Source of the DNA: Candidatus Hydrogenedentota bacterium
Lineage (GTDB): Bacteria; Hydrogenedentota; Hydrogenedentia; Hydrogenedentales; JAEUWI01
Assembly: GCA_016791475.1 (NCBI GenBank)
Contig: JAEUWI010000043.1
Span: 1 to 64,000, forward strand
Length of the DNA: 64,000 nucleotides
Direction of reading: 5' to 3'
The notes under the pieces: model-generated
What the model saw: the letters and a program-made list of their open reading frames with translations, nothing else
The model's database searches: none
What the model was told of the DNA's origin: nothing
Translations under genes and position numbers: made by a program
Shown here: positions 42,052 through 49,839 of the stretch, in pieces
How positions within the stretch are numbered: position 1 is the stretch's first letter
Layout: each line of letters starts with the position of its first letter

Positions 42052-45000
42052 ATGAAATCATGCGCCATGCGGCACGCCGGGCTGCCCCTTGCCACCTTGC
42101 TCGCTTGCCTTTGGGCGATACCTGCGGCGGCACAGATTCAGACTCCGGTGGACCTGAATTTGAGCGCGGAAGAACGCGCCTGGGTCGCGGCGCACCCGGT
42201 CCTTCGTACGGCGGCGGTGCCCGATTGGCCGCCCTTCGATTATGTCACGACGGAGGGCGCCTACGAGGGCATCAATGCCGACATGTTGCGCCGGATAGCG
42301 CGCATGGCGGGCTTCACGATAGAACCGGTAACGCGGAGCTGGCCGGAGCTGTACCGCATGCTCCGTGAGAAGGAGCTGGACCTGTGCCCCGGCATGCAGG
42401 CTTCGCCGGAGCGCGCGGAGCACCTGCTCTTCACCGAGCCGCTGGTGAATTTTCCTCTGGCCATTTACTCCCGAAGCGATGGCCCGACCTTTAACGCGAT
42501 GGAGGAGCTCACGGGGCACGCGATTGTTGTGGAGCGTGACTATTACGAGGACGAGTATCTTCGCGATCATTTTCCCGACCTGAAGCGGATTCAGGTAGAC
42601 AACTCGCTCCAGGCCCTGCTGAAGGTTTCGTCCGGGGAGGCCGACGCGTATATCGGCAATATTGCGGTAACCTCGTATTTAATCGAGAAGAACGTCCTGC
42701 CGAATCTGAAGATCGGGGGCTACGTGAACCTGGGCGATCACGCGCTTTCCATCGGGGTGCGATCGGACTATCCTATACTGGTGTCGATCCTGAACAAGGG
42801 GATCGCCGCCCTCTCCGCGACGGAGAAGCGGACGATTATTGATCGCTACGTGAGCGCGGGCGAGAGCGTGGCGCTTACGGTTGCGGAGCGGCAGTGGATA
42901 GCGGCCCATCCGGAGCTCCGGATGGGGATCGATCCTGAGTTCGCCCCTTTTGAGATTGTGGGCCCGGACGGCAGCTATCAGGGCATTGCGGCGGATGTCG
43001 TGGCCTTGCTGAACCAGCGCCTGGGGATCAATATGAGGGTGGTTCACAACACGTCCTGGAGCGATGCGCTTCAACTGGCGCGTGAAAAGTCTCTGGATGT
43101 GCTGCCGTGCATGAGCACGTCCGAGGAGCGCCAAAGCTATCTGGCATTCACGGAGCCCTATCTTACGTTTCACCGGGTTGTGGTCACGCGCCTGGACTCG
43201 CCGTTCTACGGCCGGCTGGACGATCTGGCGGGGCTGCGCGTGGCGGTTCAACAGAACACGTCGCACCATGCGTTCATCACGGAAGAGACGTCGCTTCAAC
43301 CGGTGCTGTACCCGACCTTCGTGGACACGCTTTCGGCGGTGGCCCGGGGGGAAGTGGACTGCGCGGTCGGCAATGCCGCGACCACATCGTACTGGATCAA
43401 GAAGTTGAGTCTTTCCAGCTTGAAGCTTGCGGTACCTGTGGGCGATACGGCGGAGACCCTTCGCTTCGGCGTTCGGAAGGACTGGCCGGAGCTGGCGGGG
43501 ATCCTGAACAAGGGGATTGCGAGCCTGACGGAGGCGGATATTCAATCGATCCGGAACCGGTGGGTTGACGTGAACGTGCAACCTTCGTTTGACGTGCGGC
43601 GGATCGGCGCGATCGCGGCGACCGTGGTGGCCCTGATCCTGCCGCTGGTGGCGCTTGTGGGGGTCCACAACCGGCGCCTGCGGCGGGAAATCAATTCCCG
43701 GCTGATGGCAGAGGCGGCGCTTCGGGAGAGCGAGGAGAATTACCGGAGTCTGGTGGAAGGGGCCAACAGCATAATCCTGCGCATGTCCACGGACGGGCGG
43801 GTGTTGTTCCTGAACAGTTTTGGCGAGCGCTTTCTGGGTTATACGTCGAGTGAGATTGTGGGGAAGAGCATTATCGGCACGATCGTTCCGGAGACCGAGA
43901 CCAGCGGGCGCGATCTCCGCGGGCTTATGGAGGAGTTGGGGCACAATCCGGAGTACTACGAGGTCAACGAGAACGAGAACATGACGCGGGACGGGCGGCG
44001 GGTATGGGTGGCGTGGACGAACCGGCCCTTTCATGACAGCCGGGGCAAGTTGACCGAGGTCCTTTGCGTTGGGAATGACGTGACGGCGCACCGCCAGGCG
44101 GCGGAGATGTTGCGGCGCTACGAGTTCATCGTGAATACGGTGAGCAACATGATGAGCGTGATCAACGCGCGGGGCTGCTATGAAGCGGTGAACGACGCGT
44201 GGTGTTCGGCGACGGGCCGCTCCCGGGAGGAAGCGCTGGGCAAGTCGGTGGCTTCGGTGTGGCCGGAGCAGGTGGCGCACAATATCATCCTGCCGCGCCT
44301 TGAGCGCTGTTTTCAGGGCGAGCTGGTGGCCTATGAGGCGACCATCCCGCTGCCGACATCGGGGGAGCGCATCTGCGAAGTGGCCATGTACCCCTTCAAA
44401 GACGAGACCGATCATCAGGTGCGGGCGATTGTCGTGGCGCAGGATGTTACGGATCGCAAGCAGGTTGAGCTGGCGCTGCAGGAGGCGAAGCGGGCGGCCG
44501 AGGCGGGTAACCGGGCCAAGAGCGCTTTCCTGGCGAACATGTCGCACGAGATCCGCACGCCCATGAACGCGGTGCTCGGCTACACACAGTTGCTCCAACG
44601 ATCGCCGAACCTCTCGCCGGAGCAGGAGCACGCCTTGAAGGCCATTCGCCGGAGCGGCGACCACCTGCTGGCGCTGATCAGCGACATTCTTGAACTTTCC
44701 CGGATTGAGGCCGGGCACGTGGAGCTCAGCCCCGAGACCTTCAGTCTCGCGGGTCTGCTCGGCGACCTCGACCTCATGTTTCGGGTTCGTACGGACGCCA
44801 AGGGGCTGGGGCTCACCTTTGACGTGGCGGAGGAGGTGCCGCCCCATCTGGTGGCGGACCGAGGCCGGGTCCAGCAAGTGCTGATCAATCTCATCGGCAA
44901 TGCGGTGAAATTTACCGAGCGGGGTGGCATCGTGGTTCGGGTACGGAGCGAGTCGGCATTCCCTGACGATCTGGACGCCCCGCTGCTGGTCTGCATGGAA

Positions 45001-45921
45001 GTGGAAGACACGGGCCACGGCATGGATACGATGCACCTGGACGCGATATTTGGCAGCTTCGAGCAGGTGGATTCGTCGCCCGCGCGCAATGAAGGCGCGG
45101 GCCTGGGCCTGACCATCAGCCGCAATTTTGCGCGCCTGATGGGGGGCGATGTGGTGGTTTCCGCGCAACCCGGGCAGGGTAGCTGCTTCACGTTTACCTT
45201 TCGCTCGGTGGCGGGCGCGGCGGGCGACCTGCCCGCGCCGCCGGAGTACCGACAGGTGCTTGGAATCGAAACCGGAACGGGGCCCTGGCGGGTGCTGGTG
45301 GTGGATGATCGGGACACGAATCGCGACGTGCTGGTGCGCATGCTCCAGCCCCTTGGCTTTGAAACACGGGAAGCTTCCAACGGGCTTGAGGGATTGGAAG
45401 TATTCGAGTCGTGGCGGCCGCAGGTGGTGCTGGTGGACATCGTCATGCCGGTCATGGACGGGAAGGAAGCGATACGCCGGATGCGGGCCCTGCCGGACAC
45501 GGACGGTGTGGCCATTGTCGCACTGACCGCGAGCACCCTGCAGGAAGAGCGCCAGACGGTGCTGGCGCTGGGCGCCAATGCGTTCCTGCGGAAGCCCTTT
45601 CGCGAGGAAGACCTGCTGGAGGCTATCCGGGTTCATGCCCATATCAATTATATCTACAGCGACGAGATGAGCGAGCCGAGCCCGATTGAGGGAGAACAGC
45701 TCTCGATCACCCAGGCGCGCGCGGCGCTGGGTGGCCTCCCCCCCGCGCTGATCGCCCGGCTTCGGTCGATTGTGATGCGCGGCGCAATCAACGAATCCAG
45801 GACCATCGTCGAAGAAATTCACCCCTATGACCCCCACCTGGCCGATCTGGTGCGGCAGCGCGCCGAGGGCTATGTGCTGGACGAACTCCATGCGCTTTGG
45901 GAAGAGGATCCAACCCCATGA
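42052..45921 (+). CDS. Hybrid histidine kinase with two periplasmic solute-binding (SBP_bac_3) domains
   Basis: A 1289-residue BvgS/EvgS-like sensor. A signal peptide (to about PAAAQ) leads to two tandem family-3 solute-binding domains (about 35-260 and 275-505), each opening with the pattern LRxxxxPxxxPF(D/E) and ending LNKGIA(A/S)L. A membrane span (about 518-540) and two PAS domains (about 570-815) follow. The HisKA site is H832 in MSHEIRTPMN; the HATPase has NLIGNAVKF and GAGLGLTIS; the receiver has D1129 in VLVDIVMPVMDG. The ATG at 42052 starts the signal peptide; the frame is open from a TTG at 41971, and 42067 is another candidate. It ends in an ATGA overlap with the next kinase. Confidence 0.88.
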   Translation: MKSCAMRHAGLPLATLLACLWAIPAAAQIQTPVDLNLSAEERAWVAAHPVLRTAAVPDWPPFDYVTTEGAYEGINADMLRRIARMAGFTIEPVTRSWPELYRMLREKELDLCPGMQASPERAEHLLFTEPLVNFPLAIYSRSDGPTFNAMEELTGHAIVVERDYYEDEYLRDHFPDLKRIQVDNSLQALLKVSSGEADAYIGNIAVTSYLIEKNVLPNLKIGGYVNLGDHALSIGVRSDYPILVSILNKGIAALSATEKRTIIDRYVSAGESVALTVAERQWIAAHPELRMGIDPEFAPFEIVGPDGSYQGIAADVVALLNQRLGINMRVVHNTSWSDALQLAREKSLDVLPCMSTSEERQSYLAFTEPYLTFHRVVVTRLDSPFYGRLDDLAGLRVAVQQNTSHHAFITEETSLQPVLYPTFVDTLSAVARGEVDCAVGNAATTSYWIKKLSLSSLKLAVPVGDTAETLRFGVRKDWPELAGILNKGIASLTEADIQSIRNRWVDVNVQPSFDVRRIGAIAATVVALILPLVALVGVHNRRLRREINSRLMAEAALRESEENYRSLVEGANSIILRMSTDGRVLFLNSFGERFLGYTSSEIVGKSIIGTIVPETETSGRDLRGLMEELGHNPEYYEVNENENMTRDGRRVWVAWTNRPFHDSRGKLTEVLCVGNDVTAHRQAAEMLRRYEFIVNTVSNMMSVINARGCYEAVNDAWCSATGRSREEALGKSVASVWPEQVAHNIILPRLERCFQGELVAYEATIPLPTSGERICEVAMYPFKDETDHQVRAIVVAQDVTDRKQVELALQEAKRAAEAGNRAKSAFLANMSHEIRTPMNAVLGYTQLLQRSPNLSPEQEHALKAIRRSGDHLLALISDILELSRIEAGHVELSPETFSLAGLLGDLDLMFRVRTDAKGLGLTFDVAEEVPPHLVADRGRVQQVLINLIGNAVKFTERGGIVVRVRSESAFPDDLDAPLLVCMEVEDTGHGMDTMHLDAIFGSFEQVDSSPARNEGAGLGLTISRNFARLMGGDVVVSAQPGQGSCFTFTFRSVAGAAGDLPAPPEYRQVLGIETGTGPWRVLVVDDRDTNRDVLVRMLQPLGFETREASNGLEGLEVFESWRPQVVLVDIVMPVMDGKEAIRRMRALPDTDGVAIVALTASTLQEERQTVLALGANAFLRKPFREEDLLEAIRVHAHINYIYSDEMSEPSPIEGEQLSITQARAALGGLPPALIARLRSIVMRGAINESRTIVEEIHPYDPHLADLVRQRAEGYVLDELHALWEEDPTP

Positions 45922-48212
45922 TGACGTCACCCGCCGAATTCAGTCCGGGCCGTACCGACATACTGATTGTCGACGACAACCCGGAAAACCTCAAGGTGCT
46001 GGGCGATTTCCTTGTCGAGCAGGGCTATCAGGTGCGCGCGGCGCGCGATGGGCGGCAGGCGCTGGCGAGTGTGCTCGCCCAGCCGCCGGCGCTGGTGCTG
46101 CTGGACATTCACATGCCTGTGCTCGACGGCTACGAGACGTGCAGGCAGATGAAGGCGATTGAAGGGTTCGAAGACACGCCGGTCATCTTCCTGAGTGCGC
46201 TGGGCGAGACCTTCAACAAGGTGAAAGCATTTGAGTGCGGCGGGTCCGACTACATGACCAAGCCCTTTGAGCTCGAAGAGGTGCGGGTGCGCGTGGCGAA
46301 CCATCTCCAGTCGAGTCTGCTGCTGGCGGAGAGCAAGGCGGGCTTCCGGGCGAGCTTCGAGCAGTCGGCGGCGGGGATGGCCCATGTGCGGGTGGAGGGC
46401 GAACTGTTCGCGGTGAACCGCCGCCTGTGTGAAATGCTCGGCTACACGCGGGAAGAACTCCTGGCACGCGGGGTCGGCGAGTTGTTTGAGGATGCTTCGG
46501 CGGACTATATCCGGGGCTGCCTGAACGAACTACGGAACGGAGACTGCGAACGAACCGCCGCGGAAGTTCGCGCGCGCCGAAAGTCGGGCGAAGCGCTCTG
46601 GTGCAGGATTGCCATTTCTCTGGTTCAGATTTCGCCGGGTACGGCCCCCTATGTGGCCGCGCTTTTCGAGGATATTTCCGAGCGCAAGCGGGCGGAGGGC
46701 GATCGCTGGCGGCTGGCGGCCGCCCTTGAGCAGGCGCCGGACGCCATTGCTATTGTCGATCTGGACTGGAAAGTGGTGTATGCGAACGCCGCCTACCTGG
46801 GCGTCACGGGTCACGATCGCGATGAGGTACTTGGCGGCCTGCTACCCCTTGCGGACCCGCGGGCCAATGAGCATGCGGATGAAATTCGCGCCCTCGTCGG
46901 AACCGGAGGCGTCTGGCGGGGACGTGGACGGGGCGTCCGCAGGACGGGCGAGCGATTCACCGAAGAGCAGACCCTGGCGCCGCTTCGGGGGAGCGAGGGC
47001 GAGGTAATCAACTATGTGGCGATCCTCCGGGATATAACGCGGCAGGTCGGGCTGGAGGAGCAGCTCCGACAGTCGCAGAAGATGGAAGCGATTGGCACAC
47101 TGGCGGCGGGCATCGCCCACGACTTCAACAATCTGCTGGCGGCGATCGGCGGGTTCACGGAGTTGGCCCTGGATGACGTTCCGGACGAGAGCGAGGCGGG
47201 TGTGTGTCTTCGCGAGGTGACCGGAGCCACGCGGCGGGCGACGGAACTGGTGCGGCAGATACTGGCGTTCGGGCGGCATTCGGAGTATACGATCCGGCCC
47301 GTGCTGATCCAGGATGTCGCCCGCGAAGTGCTCCGGCTGCTGCGGCGCACGATTCCGCCGCACATCGACATCCAGCCGGACGTGGACGACAGTTGCAGCC
47401 CGGTGCTGGCGGACGCGACGGCCATCCACCAGGTGATGATGAATCTGGGGACGAATGCTTTTCACGCGATGCAGGAATCGGGCGGTGTACTGGGGATTCG
47501 CGTGACCCAGGTGGACGTTGGCGCGGAAGCCATCCTGGGTAGTCCCGATCTCAACCCCGGACTTTATGTTCGCATCGATGTGAGCGACACGGGCCATGGC
47601 ATGGACGAGCAGGTGCGCCAGCGGATCTTTGAACCTTACTTTACGACCAAGGAACGGGGCGACGGGACGGGTCTTGGTCTGGCGACGGTTCACGGGATTG
47701 TGGCGGAGCTCAGCGGCGCGATACATGTCTACAGCGAGCCCAACATGGGCTCCACTTTCTCCGTGTTGCTGCCCGCGAATCCCCAGGCGACCCACGGCGA
47801 GGGAGACGATTCCCGGAGCGGTCGCGAGATCGGCGGTGGCGAGCGCATCTTGTTTATTGACGACGAGCACACCATTTGCCGGTTCGCCGAGAAAGCACTG
47901 GGACGCCTGGGTTATCTCGCGACAACGCAATCGAATCCGCAGCAGGCGCTGGCGGCTTTTGCCGCGGCCCCCGAAGCTTTTGACCTGATTATTACGGACG
48001 AGATGATGCCGGGAATGCGCGGATCGGATATGCTGGCGCAGCTCCGGGCCATTCGCCCCGATATTCCGGTCATTCTCTACAGCGGCTTTGCGGAATCGCA
48101 ACACAAACGGCCCGGCGCGGACTATTCTTTTGACGCCTTTGTGATGAAACCGATGGTCACATCGGAGCTGGCGGCGGCGATCCGGGAGGTGCTGGCGAAG
48201 CGGAAGGGATGA
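45918..48212 (+). CDS. Cytoplasmic REC-PAS-PAS-kinase-REC hybrid protein
   Basis: A 764-residue soluble kinase: N-terminal receiver (D63 in VLLDIHMPVLDG), two PAS domains (about 140-260 and 265-385), HisKA with H401 in GIAHDFNNLLAAIGG, HATPase (GTGLGLATVHGIV) and a C-terminal receiver (D694 in IITDEMMPGM). The HDFNN H-box places it in the HPK4 group. Its ATG overlaps the stop of the membrane kinase gene (ATGA), so the two are translated together, and its N-terminal receiver is the natural target of the upstream kinase. That would make a multistep relay; no DNA-binding output is encoded next to it. Confidence 0.9.
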   Translation: MMTSPAEFSPGRTDILIVDDNPENLKVLGDFLVEQGYQVRAARDGRQALASVLAQPPALVLLDIHMPVLDGYETCRQMKAIEGFEDTPVIFLSALGETFNKVKAFECGGSDYMTKPFELEEVRVRVANHLQSSLLLAESKAGFRASFEQSAAGMAHVRVEGELFAVNRRLCEMLGYTREELLARGVGELFEDASADYIRGCLNELRNGDCERTAAEVRARRKSGEALWCRIAISLVQISPGTAPYVAALFEDISERKRAEGDRWRLAAALEQAPDAIAIVDLDWKVVYANAAYLGVTGHDRDEVLGGLLPLADPRANEHADEIRALVGTGGVWRGRGRGVRRTGERFTEEQTLAPLRGSEGEVINYVAILRDITRQVGLEEQLRQSQKMEAIGTLAAGIAHDFNNLLAAIGGFTELALDDVPDESEAGVCLREVTGATRRATELVRQILAFGRHSEYTIRPVLIQDVAREVLRLLRRTIPPHIDIQPDVDDSCSPVLADATAIHQVMMNLGTNAFHAMQESGGVLGIRVTQVDVGAEAILGSPDLNPGLYVRIDVSDTGHGMDEQVRQRIFEPYFTTKERGDGTGLGLATVHGIVAELSGAIHVYSEPNMGSTFSVLLPANPQATHGEGDDSRSGREIGGGERILFIDDEHTICRFAEKALGRLGYLATTQSNPQQALAAFAAAPEAFDLIITDEMMPGMRGSDMLAQLRAIRPDIPVILYSGFAESQHKRPGADYSFDAFVMKPMVTSELAAAIREVLAKRKG

Positions 48213-48217
48213 TGGCG

Positions 48218-49663
48218 CTACGCCAGAATTGGCTCGACGACATTTCCGAAGACGTCGGTCAGGCGGAAATCCCTTCCCTGGAATCGGAAAGTGAGCCTTT
48301 TGTGGTCGATGCCCATCTGGTGGAGCAGGGTGGCGTGGAAGTCGTGGACGGTCACGATGTCCTTCACGGATTTGTAGCCCAGTTCGTCGGTCTCGCCGTG
48401 GGTGATGCCGCCTTTGATGCCACCGCCGGCCATCCAGATGGAGAAGCCGTTCATGTGGTGGTCGCGGCCGGGTCCACCTTTGTTGCCCTGTACCATGGGC
48501 GTGCGGCCGAATTCGCCGCCCCAGACAATGATGGTGTCTTCGAGCATGCCGCGCTGCTTCAGATCGTTGACGAGGGCGGCGGTAGCCTTGTCCACGTCAT
48601 TCGCGCAGCCCTGCATGAAGTGCTTCAGGTCGTTGTGGTGATCCCAGTCGCGGTGGTAGAGCTGGATGAAGCGCACGCCCCGCTCGGCCATGCGCCGCGC
48701 GAGGAGGCAGTTGAAGGCGAAGGTGCCGTCAGCGCCTTGCGTTCCGTAGGCGTCGAGTATGTGCTGGGGCTCGTCGGAGATATCGACGAGATCGGGCACG
48801 CTCGTCTGCATGCGGAAGGCGAGTTCGTACTGGCTGATGCGCGTGGCGATCTCTCCCTCGTCCACATGGGCGTCGTGGATGGTGTTGAGGGCATTGACCG
48901 AATCGACGATATCGCGCTGTTGGCCGGGGGAGATACCGGGAGGGTTGCTGACGAAGTGAACGGGGTCGCCGGTGGACTGGAACTTCACGCCCTGGAATTT
49001 GCTGGGCAGGAAGCCGCTATGCCACTGGCGGGATGACAGCGGCTGGGGACTGCGGCCTTTGCCGAGGGAAGTCAGCACGATAAAGCCGGGGAGGTTTTCG
49101 CATTCGCTGCCGAGGCCATAGAGCAACCAGGAGCCCATGCTTGGGCGACCGGAGATGGCGGTACCGGAGTTCATGAAGGTGTGGGCGGGGTCGTGATTGA
49201 TCTGATCGGTCTTCATGGAGCGGATGATGCACATGTCGTCCGCGAGCGTGGCGATGTTGGGCAGCAGGGTAGAGATTTCCTGGCCCGACTTGCCGTAGCG
49301 TGCGAACTCGAACTGGGAGCCCATGCACTTGAGTTCGGCGCCCTGCAACTGGGCCAGTTGCTCACCTTTGGTGAAAGACTCGGGCATAGGCTGGCCGTCG
49401 AGCTGCCGGAGCGCGGGTTTGTAGTCGAAGGTTTCGAGATGGGAGGGTCCACCGGCCATGTAGAGGTAGATGATGCGCTTGGCCTTCGCAGGATGGTGCG
49501 TCGGGTTGGTGACGCCCGTCCAGCGCTCTGGTGTGGACGCGCCTGCCGAAAGCAGGCCGGGGTCCAGGAGCGAGGCCAACGCCATGGTGCCGATGCCTTT
49601 GGCGGTGCGGCCGAGGAACTGGCGTCGGGTTTGCTGGAGGATGTAGGTCTGTAAAGGGTCCAT
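48218..49663 (-). CDS. DUF1501 exported protein
   Basis: A 481-residue protein with an N-terminal twin-arginine-type signal (QQTRRQFLGRTAKGIGTMAL). The DUF1501 domain has the usual KRIIYLYMAGGPSHLETFDYKP opening, LSSRQWHSGFLPSKFQG, ERGVRFIQLYHRDWDHHN, WGGEFGRTP and the C-terminal HDFHATLLHQMGIDH..RFQGRDFRLTDVFGNVV. The fold belongs to the alkaline phosphatase/sulfatase superfamily; biochemical function is unknown. It follows the PSD1-type gene at 49840-52293 on the same strand, the standard pairing of these families. It is convergent with the kinase gene, only 5 bp apart. Confidence 0.92.
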   Translation of the reverse strand: MDPLQTYILQQTRRQFLGRTAKGIGTMALASLLDPGLLSAGASTPERWTGVTNPTHHPAKAKRIIYLYMAGGPSHLETFDYKPALRQLDGQPMPESFTKGEQLAQLQGAELKCMGSQFEFARYGKSGQEISTLLPNIATLADDMCIIRSMKTDQINHDPAHTFMNSGTAISGRPSMGSWLLYGLGSECENLPGFIVLTSLGKGRSPQPLSSRQWHSGFLPSKFQGVKFQSTGDPVHFVSNPPGISPGQQRDIVDSVNALNTIHDAHVDEGEIATRISQYELAFRMQTSVPDLVDISDEPQHILDAYGTQGADGTFAFNCLLARRMAERGVRFIQLYHRDWDHHNDLKHFMQGCANDVDKATAALVNDLKQRGMLEDTIIVWGGEFGRTPMVQGNKGGPGRDHHMNGFSIWMAGGGIKGGITHGETDELGYKSVKDIVTVHDFHATLLHQMGIDHKRLTFRFQGRDFRLTDVFGNVVEPILA

Positions 49664-49697
49664 GGTGGATCTCGCTGAGGACTATTGGGGGCACGGG

Positions 49698-49760
49698 TTA
49701 TGGGTCTTATGGGTCGTATGGGTCGTATGGGTCTTATGGGTCTTATGGGTCTTGTGGGAC
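49698..49760. repeat. 9-bp tandem repeat, seven copies
   Basis: Six copies of a nonamer, ttatgggtc or gtatgggtc, and a seventh degenerate copy, ttgtgggac, run without a gap in the 176-bp space between the PSD1-type gene and the DUF1501 gene. The unit is three codons long, so open frames pass through it. Similar short arrays lie near 34320 and at the window start. Confidence 0.85.
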
Positions 49761-49773
49761 CTTTGAGCGTTTG

Positions 49774-49818
49774 CGAAGCGGAGCTTCGGGGACCGCATTC
49801 CCAAGCGGAGCTTGGGAA
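49774..49818. repeat. Two hairpins with identical CGGAG loops
   Basis: CGAAG-CGGAG-CTTCG (49774-49788) and TTCCCAAG-CGGAG-CTTGGGAA (49798-49818) are perfect stem-loops whose stems differ but whose 5-base loop is the same. They follow the nonamer array in the leader of the DUF1501 gene, downstream of the PSD1-type gene. Conserved loop with changing stems suggests a selected structure rather than a plain sequence repeat. Confidence 0.7.
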
Positions 49819-49839
49819 CGAGTGGAACGGGTGAAACAT

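Noticed and set aside
42679-45930. 1083-codon open frame on the minus strand
   Set aside because: It is the antisense shadow of the double-SBP kinase gene. Its product is rich in Arg, His and Pro with no domain, as expected opposite a GC-rich coding frame.
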